This document shows, in pieces, positions 53,281-61,816 of a stretch of DNA of 61,816 bases (position 1 is its first letter; every line of letters begins with the position of its first letter). The notes under the pieces were generated by a model. That model did no database searches. It was not told the origin of the DNA and saw only the letters and a list, made by a program, of their open reading frames with translations. Origin of the DNA: Bacteroidaceae bacterium (GTDB lineage: Bacteria > Bacteroidota > Bacteroidia > Bacteroidales > Bacteroidaceae); NCBI GenBank assembly GCA_017503065.1, contig JAFVTT010000037.1, positions 1-61,816 of the forward strand, written 5' to 3'. Position numbers and translations under genes: made by a program.

Positions 53281-53310
53281 AAAGAGAGCGTCATTCGCTC
53301 TCTTTTTTGC
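53276..53310 (-). terminator. Terminator of the EF-G2 gene
   Basis: The 15-bp perfect stem 53276-53290 (GCAAAAAAGAGAGCG) and 53296-53310, 5-nt loop, has T-runs built into the arm. It overlaps the rprX -33 box. Confidence 0.88.
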
Positions 53311-53367
53311 TTTTATTTAGATATCAGCGGTTCATTAGTTAACAAATCAGTAACTATGCTCCTGTTC

Positions 53368-55521
53368 TTATTCCTCGTCAGTACCCTTGTACTCGGCAAC
53401 GAGTTTCTGCTGTACGTCACCTGGTACGAGTTCATAGCTGGCAAACTTGGTGATGAAGCTGGCACGGCCACCGGTCAGGCTTGACAAGGCGGTTGAGTAA
53501 CTGGACATCTCCTTCAAGGGAGCCTTGCAGGTCAGTTTCTCATAACCGTTCTCGCTCTGCATGCCGGTAATCATGGCACGACGGCCCTGCAGGTCGCTCA
53601 TCACGTCGCCCATCTTGTCGCTGGGAACGAATACCTCTACGTCGTAGATAGGCTCCAGAATCTTGGGGCCTGCCTCGCGGAAGGCTGCGCTGAAGGCATT
53701 GCGGCCGGCAAGCATGAAGGACAGTTCGTTGCTGTCCACGGGGTGCATCTTGCCATCGTATACTATAACGCGCACGTCACGGGCATAGCATCCGGTCAGA
53801 GGACCCTGCTCCATGCGCTGCATCACACCCTTCAGGATGGCAGGCATGAAACGTGCATCGATGGAACCGCCCACGATACTGTTGATGAACACCAGTTTGC
53901 CACCCCATTCGAGTTCCACGGTCTCGGTGCTCTTCACGTTGATGCGGTACTCCTGGTTGCCGAACTTGTAAACCTCGGGAGCGGGCATGCCCTCGTAGTA
54001 AGGCTCTACAATCATGTGTACCTCGCCGAACTGGCCGGCACCGCCTGACTGCTTCTTATGGCGATAGTCGGCACGGGCTGCCTTGGTGATGGTCTCGCGA
54101 TATGGAATCTTGGGTTCGTCGAACACGATCTGTATCTTCTCGTTGTTCTCCATGCGCCACTTCAGGGTACGCAGGTGGAACTCTCCCTGACCATGAACCA
54201 GAATCTGCTTCAGTTCCTTGCTCTGCTCAATCTTCCATGTGGGATCCTCCTCGCGCATTCTCTGCAGAGCGTTCATCATCTTCTCGGTCTCGCTCTCGTT
54301 TACGGCACGGATGGCACGTGAATACTTGGGGTTGGGATACTTGATGAAGTTGAAGCGGTGCTCGGCGCCCTTGGCATTAAGGGTGTTGCCGGTCTTCACG
54401 TCCTTCAACTTGACGGTACAGCCTATGTCACCTGCCACCAGTTCCTCCACCTTGATGCGGGTGGCACCTGCGCAACAGAACAACTGTGCCATGCGCTCCT
54501 TGCTGCCACGGTCGGCATTTGTGAAGTCGTCGCCCTCGTGCACCTTACCCTGCATAACCTTGAAGTACTGGACCTCACCGATATGGGGCTCTACGGCAGT
54601 CTTGAAGAAATAAAGGCTGGTAGGAGCGTCAACGACGGGAGCGACCTCCTCGCCGCGTGTGTTGTGAACCTTGGGCATCTGGTCAACGAAAGGAACGACA
54701 TTGCCCAGGAACTCCATCAGACGGCGTACGCCCATGCACTTGCCGGCGCAAACACAGAATACGGGGAACATGCCACGTGCGGCCAGACCCTTGCGGATAC
54801 CCTCGCGCATCTCGTCCTCTGTGAGGCTCTCGCTCTCGAAGAACTTCTCCATCAGGCTCTCGTCGTGCTCGGCAGCAGCCTCTACCAGTGCCTTGTGCAT
54901 CTCCATGGCCTTGTCCATCTCCTCTGCGGGAACATCCTCGATAGTGGGAGCACCACCCTCGGGACCCCATGAATACTTCTTCATGAGAAGCACGTCAATC
55001 AGAGAGTTGAAGTTGGGACCTGTCTGCAAGGGGTACTGAACGGGCACAACCTTTGAGCCGTACACGTCGGTCAACTGAGACAAGATGTTGTCGAAGTCGG
55101 TATTCTCGTCGTCCAACTGGTTCACCAGGAAGATGACGGGCTTGCCCAACTTCTCGGTGTAGCGGAAATGGTTCTGTGTGCCCACTTCCACACCGTTGGC
55201 ACCCTTCAGCAGAAGGATAGCTGTATCTGTTACATTGAGGGCTGTCATGGCTGCGCCAACGAAGTCGTCGCTACCGGGGCAGTCAATTATGTTCAACTTC
55301 TTACCATTCCACTCCACATGGTAAACGGTGCTGAATACGCTGTATCCGTACTCCTGCTCAACGGGGAAGTAATCGCTGACAGTATTGTGCTGTGTAATTC
55401 GTCCTCTGCGGCTGATTACTCCTGCCTCATAGAGCAGGCTTTCTGTCAGGGTTGTCTTACCACTACCGTCATTGCCCAGCAAGGCAATGTTCTTGATTTC
55501 CTGTGTCTGATAAGTTTTCAT
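53368..55521 (-). CDS. Elongation factor G paralog (EF-G2 type, GTPase His missing)
   Basis: A 717-residue EF-G-like translation factor with all five domains. The G domain is altered: P-loop GNDGSGKTT (16-24), switch I region EQEYGYSVFST instead of RGITI, and G3 DCPGSDDF with Ser84 where EF-G has the catalytic His. NKxD is NQLD. This matches the Bacteroides EF-G2 paralog, reported to support translation without GTP hydrolysis and to be needed for gut colonisation. It is a monocistronic gene with its own terminator; no -7 box was recognised upstream. The main EF-G gene is not in the window. Confidence 0.92.
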   Translation of the reverse strand: MKTYQTQEIKNIALLGNDGSGKTTLTESLLYEAGVISRRGRITQHNTVSDYFPVEQEYGYSVFSTVYHVEWNGKKLNIIDCPGSDDFVGAAMTALNVTDTAILLLKGANGVEVGTQNHFRYTEKLGKPVIFLVNQLDDENTDFDNILSQLTDVYGSKVVPVQYPLQTGPNFNSLIDVLLMKKYSWGPEGGAPTIEDVPAEEMDKAMEMHKALVEAAAEHDESLMEKFFESESLTEDEMREGIRKGLAARGMFPVFCVCAGKCMGVRRLMEFLGNVVPFVDQMPKVHNTRGEEVAPVVDAPTSLYFFKTAVEPHIGEVQYFKVMQGKVHEGDDFTNADRGSKERMAQLFCCAGATRIKVEELVAGDIGCTVKLKDVKTGNTLNAKGAEHRFNFIKYPNPKYSRAIRAVNESETEKMMNALQRMREEDPTWKIEQSKELKQILVHGQGEFHLRTLKWRMENNEKIQIVFDEPKIPYRETITKAARADYRHKKQSGGAGQFGEVHMIVEPYYEGMPAPEVYKFGNQEYRINVKSTETVELEWGGKLVFINSIVGGSIDARFMPAILKGVMQRMEQGPLTGCYARDVRVIVYDGKMHPVDSNELSFMLAGRNAFSAAFREAGPKILEPIYDVEVFVPSDKMGDVMSDLQGRRAMITGMQSENGYEKLTCKAPLKEMSSYSTALSSLTGGRASFITKFASYELVPGDVQQKLVAEYKGTDEE

Positions 55522-55650
55522 CGTGTATTAGTATTGGTTTGTTTTAGGCTTTATTTGGCATAAACACTGGCTTCAAGGCCATGTAAAATGCCGAAATCGG
55601 ACGTAAAAATACGCTTTTTTGACGAAATACGGACGGGCGCTTTCTATGTT

Positions 55651-56754
55651 TTACAACATCATGTCGGACATAATGTCGTTGGACACGAAGATACCGTCTT
55701 CGGTAAGCCTCAGCACGTCCCCGCATTGCACCATCCTGCCGCTTTTTATATGTGGCCCGGCCATCTTCATGGCATACTCCCTGTACTTCGGTTTAAGGGC
55801 GGAGAGGTCCATACCGTCTATGGTACGCAAACCTTTCAGCACCTTCTCCTCATACAGGCAATCCTCGTCCAGCACCTCCACTTCACGCTCCGGCATGCCG
55901 TCGGACATGATGTAGGCTTTCAAGTCGGAGGGATTGCTGCTACGGACATTACCCCCGTCATAACTATGTGCACCGGGACCAAGCCCCACGTACGGTTCGT
56001 CGCGCCAGTATCCGCTATTGTGCCGTGCCCTCATACCTGGCATAGCAAAGTTGCTCACTTCGTAATGCTCCATGGAATACATTGCCGCGGCCTTGACAAT
56101 ATATTCATACATGCCTCGGGATACTTCGTCAGAAGCCTCGGCCACTTCACCGCGTTCAAGCATGCGGTACAACGGTGTCCCCTCCTCCCATTGCAGTGAA
56201 TAGGCGCTCAGGTGCGGCACGTGCAGGGAGAGGATTTCATCCACGTCCTTACGCCACATTTCCATTGTCTGCCCCGGAAGGCCGTACATCAAATCAAGGC
56301 TGATGTTGCCATATCCCGCCTCACGCAACAGGGACACCGCCCTGTGTGCCTGTGCCGAGGTGTGACGTCTTCTCAGGAGGCGAAGCAGATTGTCATCGAA
56401 TGTCTGCACGCCCATGCTCACTCGGTTCACGGGCGTCGCCTTCAGGGCATCAACAAACTCCGGAGTAATGTCATCGGGATTACATTCTATCGTAACTTCA
56501 GCATCCTCCTGCAAAGGCGCCACCCGTTGCAGGGCATCAAAGATGTCTGTCAGGTGCTTGGCGTCCAGTTGGCTTGGCGTACCGCCACCTATATATATGG
56601 TATTTGCGCGCGCGAAGCGCAACTCCTCTGCCCTGCCCTCTATCTCCTTCAGCAAGGCCTTCACGAAGTCGTCCTTCAGTTCCGAAGATGTGGTAGAAAA
56701 AAAGTCGCAGTAGAGACACCGCGACTTACAGAATGGTATGTGGATATATATCAT
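55651..56754 (-). CDS. hemW: HemW-type radical SAM heme chaperone
   Basis: A 367-residue radical-SAM protein that inserts or carries heme. The ATG at 56754 gives MIYIHIPFCKSRCLYCDFF with the CX3CX2C cluster (Cys9, 13, 16), and the extra downstream Cys of HemN is absent. YIGGGTPSQL, ECNPDDIT, VNRVSMGVQTFDD and DLMYGLPGQT are HemW motifs. Its start overlaps the stop of the upstream DUF4827 gene by 4 nt (ATGA), so the two are translationally coupled. The frame is open to 56784 but that ATG lies in the previous gene. Confidence 0.94.
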   Translation of the reverse strand: MIYIHIPFCKSRCLYCDFFSTTSSELKDDFVKALLKEIEGRAEELRFARANTIYIGGGTPSQLDAKHLTDIFDALQRVAPLQEDAEVTIECNPDDITPEFVDALKATPVNRVSMGVQTFDDNLLRLLRRRHTSAQAHRAVSLLREAGYGNISLDLMYGLPGQTMEMWRKDVDEILSLHVPHLSAYSLQWEEGTPLYRMLERGEVAEASDEVSRGMYEYIVKAAAMYSMEHYEVSNFAMPGMRARHNSGYWRDEPYVGLGPGAHSYDGGNVRSSNPSDLKAYIMSDGMPEREVEVLDEDCLYEEKVLKGLRTIDGMDLSALKPKYREYAMKMAGPHIKSGRMVQCGDVLRLTEDGIFVSNDIMSDMML

Positions 56755-57437
56755 AATTCCTGGAACGTGAGTTCGTAGAAACAAGGATAAACGCTTGCCA
56801 TGGCGTGCGAATGTCCTGCACTATGAGGCACTATCAACCTTACCTTGGCTATGCGCTTCTCGTCTGTCTGCGTACCTACACGGACATACTCCAAGGGCTT
56901 GAGCCAACCGTCGGGTACATCGGAGTCTCCGTAAGTGGAATACATAAGGCTGCCGGTGGGCATAGTCAGGTCAAAACTTCCGCTAATATAACCGGAATTG
57001 TTGGAGACATTCATGTACTCAGGTCTTGTAGCATAACTCTGGATACGGTTGGTCAATTGCAGGCTGTCGCCCATGATGTTGTATTCCCAGAAACGGCAGA
57101 TAAGACGACGGCTCTCACCGGATTCGATGCGCTTGCCCGTACCTTCGCGAACTATCTGCATGTACACACCGGTATTGGAGAACAGGACAAACTCGTTCTT
57201 CTCAACGTTAGTGGTACTGTCCTGATTCTCGAACTCTTCCTCTGTGATGACCTTTATCTTGCCCAGGTCAAGCAGAGTGTCGGTGCCAATCATCATTACC
57301 ACATCACGCTTGATGAAACTGCTCACGACCTCGCGTTCATGCTCCTTCTGCTCTCCATAGGTCTGGTCCTCGCTACCGCACGAATACTGTGCCAGAACTA
57401 CGAGAGTAGCAAGAAACAACCAATATATTCTTTTCAT
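56751..57437 (-). CDS. DUF4827 lipoprotein
   Basis: A 228-residue lipoprotein with Cys20 in AQYSC, starting at 57437 (MKRIYWLFLATL); ATGs at 57443 and 57509 are in frame but less suitable. Conserved DUF4827 segments are ITEEEFENQD, NEFVLFSNTGVYMQIVREGTGKRIESGES and VRLIVPHSAGHSHAMASVYPCFYEL. The second resembles the FKBP-type isomerase fold. Function is unknown. It is the first gene of a pair with hemW and has a -7 box 20 nt upstream. Confidence 0.88.
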   Translation of the reverse strand: MKRIYWLFLATLVVLAQYSCGSEDQTYGEQKEHEREVVSSFIKRDVVMMIGTDTLLDLGKIKVITEEEFENQDSTTNVEKNEFVLFSNTGVYMQIVREGTGKRIESGESRRLICRFWEYNIMGDSLQLTNRIQSYATRPEYMNVSNNSGYISGSFDLTMPTGSLMYSTYGDSDVPDGWLKPLEYVRVGTQTDEKRIAKVRLIVPHSAGHSHAMASVYPCFYELTFQEL

Positions 57438-57457
57438 ATTCATTCCTTTTTCGCGCA

Positions 57458-57465
57458 CAAAGATA
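57458..57465 (-). promoter_or_regulatory. -7 box of the DUF4827-hemW pair
   Basis: Minus-strand TATCTTTG, 20 nt before the ATG at 57437. Confidence 0.6.
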
Positions 57466-57662
57466 CGAATTAAAATTAACAATTGACCATGATAGAGTGA
57501 AAATAGCAATTCCGGAGAGCATTATTTAACATAGCAACTGTTGGACAAAAGAATTGTTGAACGCAGAAGTGATGTTTGGATAAAGGATAGCCTCCTCCTC
57601 TATTCCTTACCGAACAAAACGAGGAGCGACGAAACAGGATGTCAAAAAGATGGCTAATGAAA

Positions 57663-57724
57663 GTGTTGATGCGACAACACTCAAGTGTTGACGCAACAAC
57701 AGAACAGTGTTGTCGAGGCAACAC
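57663..57724. repeat. Inverted array of GTGTTG and CAACAC words
   Basis: GTGTTG at 57663-57668, 57685-57690 and 57707-57712 alternates with CAACAC or CAACAAC at 57675-57680, 57694-57700 and 57719-57724. Adjacent words can form three small hairpins in series; the unit period is 22 nt. Confidence 0.85.
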
Positions 57725-57753
57725 TGATAAATAGACGAGAAGGTCCGAGGCAC

Positions 57754-59487
57754 TTATCTGCCCGTCAGGATTTCCAATGCCTTCGTCATGGTGGCATCAT
57801 GCTTGTCCTTGAAATGACTTTTGTACGTTTCTCCCACAACAATGGTCGGGCGTATGCCATATCCCACGAACTCCGTTCCATCGGGTGCAGTATCATGCTT
57901 GGAACAGATATTGGCAAAAGAACCATCATCATCAAACAAGGTCACACGTACACCGTTGCCTGTGCTTCCACCCGTTGGGGTTCCCACCACTTCGCCACGT
58001 CTTATGCCCATGAACATTACGGCAAAGTCCTCTGCCGCAGAAAACGTGCCGGCATCCACAAGCAGCACAATAGGACGGGTATAGGCTTCCTTCCCAACAA
58101 TAGGATTAATAACGTTTCCCTTGGATGAATACTCTTCCAATTCCCTGCCCCACGATGCAAATGCCGGTATATACATGGGACTTTTCCAGGACGAGGAAAC
58201 AATCTGCTTGTCGGTAAGGTGACGCAGTATGTACTCACTATTGCCGGAATTGCCTCCGCCATTGCCACGGATATCCACAATCAGGGCCTTGGTCTTACTT
58301 ATGCTCTCAAAGGCTTTATCAAACTCTTCCCTTATGTTACTACGCCAGAAATCGCGTATTGTCAGCAGACCTATGCCTTTCTTAATCTCAGTGAAGGATA
58401 TGACAGGTTTTTGCTTTAGCAGGTCAAAAGATGCAGAACCTCCAACGTATTTGACAGACTTTTTACGTCCGTCATGCACGAAATCCAATCTTAGGCCCTC
58501 GCCTACGGCACAACGCAACAGGTCATAGGACTCGAATGTTATCCTGTTGCGCCACTGGTTGGTGGAGGCGGCGGCATAGGGCATGACGTTCTTTTCTCCA
58601 TATTCCTTAACGGGAATACCGTTTATGTGCGTCAATTCCATACCACGCCTGATTCCCATATCCACCAAGACCTGGCTCTGAACATCATCTACATAAGCAC
58701 GGTCTTCCAGCATCTTTAGCAACAATGGTGTGGCAGGCTTGCTGATGTTTCCCTGCACGAATGTATGTCCGTCATTGCAATGGGCAATCATACGTTGCAT
58801 AACCCGTCTGCACTCTTCCCTGTCCTTAGCCGCAAGCATCTGTGGCAGGGTGGCAACATACAGGCTGTCCCAATCCGCCTTCATCCTTGAATAGAAGACG
58901 AAGTTGGACTTTACCCCTGCCCAAAGTCTTGCCAGGGCAAGTGAACGCAGGGTTGCTTCAGAAACGTCGCTCTTATTTTTTCGCAGGAAAGGTTTACTCT
59001 TGTCCGTAGCATCAAGTTCGTCAACCTCCATCCAGCACATAGGCAAAGAAATATTTCCTGTCGAATGAGCCTTCAGGAAATAGAGCGAACCATCTTTGCT
59101 ATGTCCGTATGCATATATAGTATTCGTGGCATCATCTATAGAGGCAGACATGGCTGAGGTTGTTACCACAAATATTTTCTTCTGCTGCAATTCGTTGAAA
59201 ACCTTGACTAACTTCTTTTCATGCCTGACGTCCCCGTTCTTAAAACACAAACGCATGCCCTTCGTCCACCCTGCTCCAGGCTTACGCATCATCAAGAAGC
59301 CGTCCTTGGCTATGGAAAAGTCATCCCCCGTATAACGAACTGAATCCTTATGCACATCAAAGGAGACACTCAGTTCATCATATAGCTTGTCCACATCCTT
59401 GAAAAGGGATTTTACTTGTGCATTTGCACTTTGACACAAAAAGGAAAACAACACACATAATGTAACGATACTGCTTTTCTTCATCAT
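57754..59487 (-). CDS. S41-family (C-terminal processing-like) peptidase
   Basis: A 577-residue exported protease. A signal peptide ends near SANAQ (residue 24). A Tsp-like N-terminal region and a PDZ-like segment (about 260-290: GMELTHINGIPVKEYG) precede the S41 domain (about 370-550). GTFSAAEDFAVMF holds the catalytic Ser, RGNGGGNSG is the oxyanion region and VGTPTGGSTG follows. It is last in a unit of ECF sigma, anti-sigma, unknown exported protein and peptidase (49 nt after the third), which suggests an envelope-stress or cleavage role. Confidence 0.9.
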   Translation of the reverse strand: MMKKSSIVTLCVLFSFLCQSANAQVKSLFKDVDKLYDELSVSFDVHKDSVRYTGDDFSIAKDGFLMMRKPGAGWTKGMRLCFKNGDVRHEKKLVKVFNELQQKKIFVVTTSAMSASIDDATNTIYAYGHSKDGSLYFLKAHSTGNISLPMCWMEVDELDATDKSKPFLRKNKSDVSEATLRSLALARLWAGVKSNFVFYSRMKADWDSLYVATLPQMLAAKDREECRRVMQRMIAHCNDGHTFVQGNISKPATPLLLKMLEDRAYVDDVQSQVLVDMGIRRGMELTHINGIPVKEYGEKNVMPYAAASTNQWRNRITFESYDLLRCAVGEGLRLDFVHDGRKKSVKYVGGSASFDLLKQKPVISFTEIKKGIGLLTIRDFWRSNIREEFDKAFESISKTKALIVDIRGNGGGNSGNSEYILRHLTDKQIVSSSWKSPMYIPAFASWGRELEEYSSKGNVINPIVGKEAYTRPIVLLVDAGTFSAAEDFAVMFMGIRRGEVVGTPTGGSTGNGVRVTLFDDDGSFANICSKHDTAPDGTEFVGYGIRPTIVVGETYKSHFKDKHDATMTKALEILTGR

Positions 59488-59536
59488 ATCTTATTTATAT
59501 ATTAAGTTGGGTATATTCCTTTACCTGCTGGTGTCT

Positions 59537-60445
59537 CTATTTGATCTCCGTTTTGGAAATTATCCGGTAATCATACCACTTGTATGGGTAAGCAACAGAA
59601 TTTCTTGCACTCAACCGCAATATCTGAAGTGCTCCGTTTGGCAGAAGCCTGAAACTGACACCTTGCGTATAAGAACTCAGGAAGTACACCATATCGTCTT
59701 CCTCTATCCAGTCGAAAAGTGTATCGTGATTGGCGGTCTTCTTTTTCGCAATGTCATACAGCATCCTGTAGCGCTTGCGATTTTCCTTCGATGGGGGAAG
59801 TTCGTACCGTGTCCCTACACTTGGTGCCGCCTCACGCCAGATATTTAACCAATCGATTTTCTCATTGTACGAATACCTGACGGGGAAACTCCTCGCGCCG
59901 CGCACCTTTGACATCCTATACAACAGAGAATCTATGTCCGAGAAATCACACGCCCTTTCAGAAGCCACCTTGTCAAGATACTCCGTCTGATTCAGAACCA
60001 CCAGCAATTTATTGCCATACTGACGGTATAACAGATAGGAACGGACAGACAAATCCCTCAACATTTCAATCCCATGAAGACTGTAGTAGTGCGGAGCCTG
60101 CACCATGGCACGCGATGTATCACGCCATATCATGGTATATGTCAGTGTATCTCGCTTCTTGTACCTGTTGCTTTCCGGAGCGACAAACAGTTCTTCGTCA
60201 ATGTACTTTAATATGCATGCTCTTTTTGCAGAATCAGAATGATTCAGTTCTGTACGCAACACCACTGTATTCATATATGCTCCGTTTGCAGATGAACGCA
60301 GTACCTTCTCTGCCAGTTCCACTTTATGGGGAAAGGCATTGCGCAAAGCGGTCGTAAGTTCTTCAAAACAGGTTTGCGACAATAAACCAATAGATTGTAG
60401 TAACAGAATTGATAGGAAAAGACAACGCTTGGTCATATTACTCAT
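59537..60445 (-). CDS. Exported protein of unknown function in the ECF operon
   Basis: A 302-residue protein with a signal peptide (LSILLLQSIGLLSQ, cleaved near residue 24). The mature part has many charged and aromatic residues (SYNEKIDWLNIWREAAPSVG; KRYRMLYDIAKKKTANHDTLFDWIEEDD) and no motif I recognise. It overlaps the preceding anti-sigma gene by 8 nt, so it is part of the operon. A second ATG three codons in (60436) is an alternative start. Confidence 0.78.
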   Translation of the reverse strand: MSNMTKRCLFLSILLLQSIGLLSQTCFEELTTALRNAFPHKVELAEKVLRSSANGAYMNTVVLRTELNHSDSAKRACILKYIDEELFVAPESNRYKKRDTLTYTMIWRDTSRAMVQAPHYYSLHGIEMLRDLSVRSYLLYRQYGNKLLVVLNQTEYLDKVASERACDFSDIDSLLYRMSKVRGARSFPVRYSYNEKIDWLNIWREAAPSVGTRYELPPSKENRKRYRMLYDIAKKKTANHDTLFDWIEEDDMVYFLSSYTQGVSFRLLPNGALQILRLSARNSVAYPYKWYDYRIISKTEIK

Positions 60446-60899
60446 TCAATGAAATTAAATTAAAAACTTCGGTTTCCATCGCCTCTCTATGTAGCGCATC
60501 TTGCATCAACGCATCCTCCAACGTTGGCACAGGTATCACTTCCGTTGTGACGCCATTATCACTCACACTCTCACGACTGAACAAGATAGGACAAAGAGCC
60601 ACAATACAGGCAGCAATTCCTCCTGTCACGTAATGCCACATCAGAGAAACGCGTTTCTTCGTATGCATGGAAGCCTGTTCCTTGCCTTTCAGCACACCAT
60701 GCAAACGCTGCCCGAATCCACGTGGCAAGGTTTCAGCGTTTACATCTGGCAAGAGAGGCAACAACATTAAGCATTTATCACGCAATTCTATCGGACAATC
60801 CTCCGACATCAACAGGGAAGCCAATTCACGCTCCTCGTCCATGGTGCTTTCTCCGCTCATGAAACGCTTTAACAATTCCAGGTTACTCTTTGTATTCAT
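60438..60899 (-). CDS. Probable anti-sigma factor (single-pass membrane protein)
   Basis: A 153-residue protein. The cytosolic N-terminal half is helical (LLKRFMSGESTMDEERELASLLMS), a single membrane helix lies at about 90-107 (VTGGIAACIVALCPILF), and a short periplasmic tail ends in acidic residues. It lacks a zinc HxxxCxxC motif. Position directly behind an ECF sigma gene with a 4-nt overlap, and topology, make it the probable anti-sigma factor, but no sequence motif proves it. Confidence 0.75.
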   Translation of the reverse strand: MNTKSNLELLKRFMSGESTMDEERELASLLMSEDCPIELRDKCLMLLPLLPDVNAETLPRGFGQRLHGVLKGKEQASMHTKKRVSLMWHYVTGGIAACIVALCPILFSRESVSDNGVTTEVIPVPTLEDALMQDALHREAMETEVFNLISLNE

Positions 60900-61429
60900 A
60901 CATCAACCTCCTTAAGATATTTGCATTGTTCCATCAGCCGCTTGCGTCCCCGCGACAGAATACTTCTCACATTCACTTCCGTCTCTCCCACAACAGAGGC
61001 AATCTCCGCTATATCCATCTCTGCATACAGACGTAATATCAACACGCGTGACATCTTCTTGGGAAGGTTTGACTTCATCCATTCCCGAACCAACCTTCGC
61101 CTGCAGTCCTCTTCCAACAATTGTTCCGGATTTAATGCATCGTCCAGCATCAGTTCAAGCACCCGTTCATCCACATTATCGCGACGTTTCCTGAGGCAAT
61201 CCACACATGAATTGCGAAGGACCGTAATGATGTAAACCTCCACATTGTCCAAAGAACCCAATACATCACGCTTGCCCCATAACTTCAGGAAGACGTCATG
61301 CACCACATCCTCCGCATCCTGACTATTGTCCAACAACGACAAAGCCATACGGTACAAACGGGCACTATAGTGAATATACTTATGTTCAAACTCCTCTACC
61401 GTCACACTACTACCATATATCAATTCCAA
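60896..61429 (-). CDS. ECF-type RNA polymerase sigma factor
   Basis: A 177-residue sigma factor of the sigma-70 ECF class. Region 2 spans about 9-80 (YIHYSARLYRMALSLLDNSQDAEDVVHDVFLKLW) and region 4 about 115-170 (RVLILRLYAEMDIAEIASVVGETEVNVRSILSRGRKRL). The start is uncertain: the frame opens with TTG at 61429, while a GTG at 61405 is a plausible alternative that loses eight residues. The gene overlaps the anti-sigma gene by 4 nt and heads a four-gene operon ending in the S41 peptidase. Confidence 0.93.
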   Translation of the reverse strand: MELIYGSSVTVEEFEHKYIHYSARLYRMALSLLDNSQDAEDVVHDVFLKLWGKRDVLGSLDNVEVYIITVLRNSCVDCLRKRRDNVDERVLELMLDDALNPEQLLEEDCRRRLVREWMKSNLPKKMSRVLILRLYAEMDIAEIASVVGETEVNVRSILSRGRKRLMEQCKYLKEVDV

Positions 61430-61597
61430 TACACTGACACGTCAATACGCTCATCCAAATAATAGCAGATGCGCATCACAATTATAACACATCTCTAATA
61501 TAATAACGTATCAAGTCCCTTGTTTGTGGCAATGAAATAAAGAAAACTTAGTACAAGAGTCAACATTGCGCGCTAATAACCGATTTGGGACAAATCG

Positions 61598-61638
61598 TCA
61601 ACATTCAACGTTAAACATTCAACGTTAAACGTTAAACC
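61598..61638. repeat. AACGTTAAAC short tandem repeat
   Basis: CAACATTCAACGTTAAAC and similar words repeat about four times. AACGTT is itself a palindrome, so both strands carry it. Confidence 0.8.
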
Positions 61639-61682
61639 TTCTCCGTTCATCGCTCCCCGCCCCTCCAACACATACATACAAC

Positions 61683-61725
61683 AAAGGAGTCCTTCGGAAC
61701 ATTCTCCAAAGGACTCCTCTTCTCT
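61683..61725 (-). terminator. Terminator of the rRNA operon
   Basis: GGAGTCCTT (61686-61694) pairs with AAGGACTCC (61709-61717), with a loop that can pair further; on the minus strand T-rich sequence follows. It lies just downstream of the 5S 3' end. Confidence 0.85.
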
Positions 61726-61730
61726 AAAAA

Positions 61731-61816
<86 letters not shown>

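Larger units (their letters stand above)
57438..57753. other. 316-nt region upstream of the DUF4827 gene
   Basis: No gene seen. It has the minus-strand -7 box of the DUF4827 gene and an array of GTGTTG/CAACAC inverted words (57663-57724) just beyond the S41 peptidase stop. Confidence 0.8.
61430..61730. other. Region between the ECF operon and the rRNA operon
   Basis: No gene seen. It holds AT-rich DNA, AACGTTAAAC repeats (61598-61638), CGCTCATC-type words (61640-61665) and the terminator after 5S rRNA. Confidence 0.75.

Overview
The window is chromosomal DNA from a member of the Bacteroidales, most like Prevotellaceae or Paraprevotella. The reasons are TAnnTTTG -7 boxes with TTG/TTTG about 20 nt upstream, two SusC/SusD pairs, a MurF-alanine racemase fusion, RprX/RprY, the rpsF-rpsR-rplI operon, DUF4827 and GSCFA proteins, and an EF-G paralog without the GTPase histidine. 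No species can be named from the sequence alone. I see no phage, insertion sequence, CRISPR array or tRNA. The one RNA gene is a partial 5S rRNA at the right edge.

Layout. 1-5302 (+): 3' end of pyrF, then lipid A genes lpxD, lpxC and lpxA, a small acidic protein and miaA. LpxC here lacks the FabZ domain that is normally fused to it in this order. 5923-24672 (+): a 19-kb outer-membrane locus of three fasciclin-domain lipoproteins and two SusC/SusD pairs, with no carbohydrate-active enzyme or regulator. 24956-27375 (+): glutamate dehydrogenase and a pyridoxamine/pyridoxal kinase. 27912-31756 (-): GSCFA protein, MurF-Alr and a lipoprotein cyclophilin. 31874-35357 (+): dxs and trkA.

35451-37987 (-): a three-gene group of a TIR-like protein, an SMC-like ATPase and a DUF4435/TOPRIM-like protein, resembling parts of anti-phage systems (Thoeris-like TIR, PARIS/OLD-like ATPase plus DUF4435). 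A UPF1/DNA2-like helicase is transcribed divergently from it. This is the best candidate for an undescribed system. 40127-48378: nitroreductase (+), then minus-strand NhaD, an RsmI-like methylase, RmuC, a GT2 glycosyltransferase and MtaB. 48864-50959: a tiny cysteine-repeat lipoprotein (+), the ribosomal protein operon (-) and a small membrane protein (+). 51055-56754 and on to 57437 (-): rprY, rprX, EF-G2, hemW and a DUF4827 lipoprotein. 57754-61429 (-): an ECF sigma factor, a probable anti-sigma factor, an exported protein of unknown function and an S41 peptidase.

The second theme is the intergenic DNA. Arrays of 9-nt units, GGAAAACGG-type runs, small GC palindromes and a 197-bp element with 12-bp inverted ends lie mostly just after stop codons, and in three genes they appear to supply the last codons or the stop. 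Several other gaps hold short inverted arrays or hairpins whose stems covary between copies. At least three genes carry a promoter -7 box exactly 4 nt upstream of the start codon, which predicts leaderless mRNAs.
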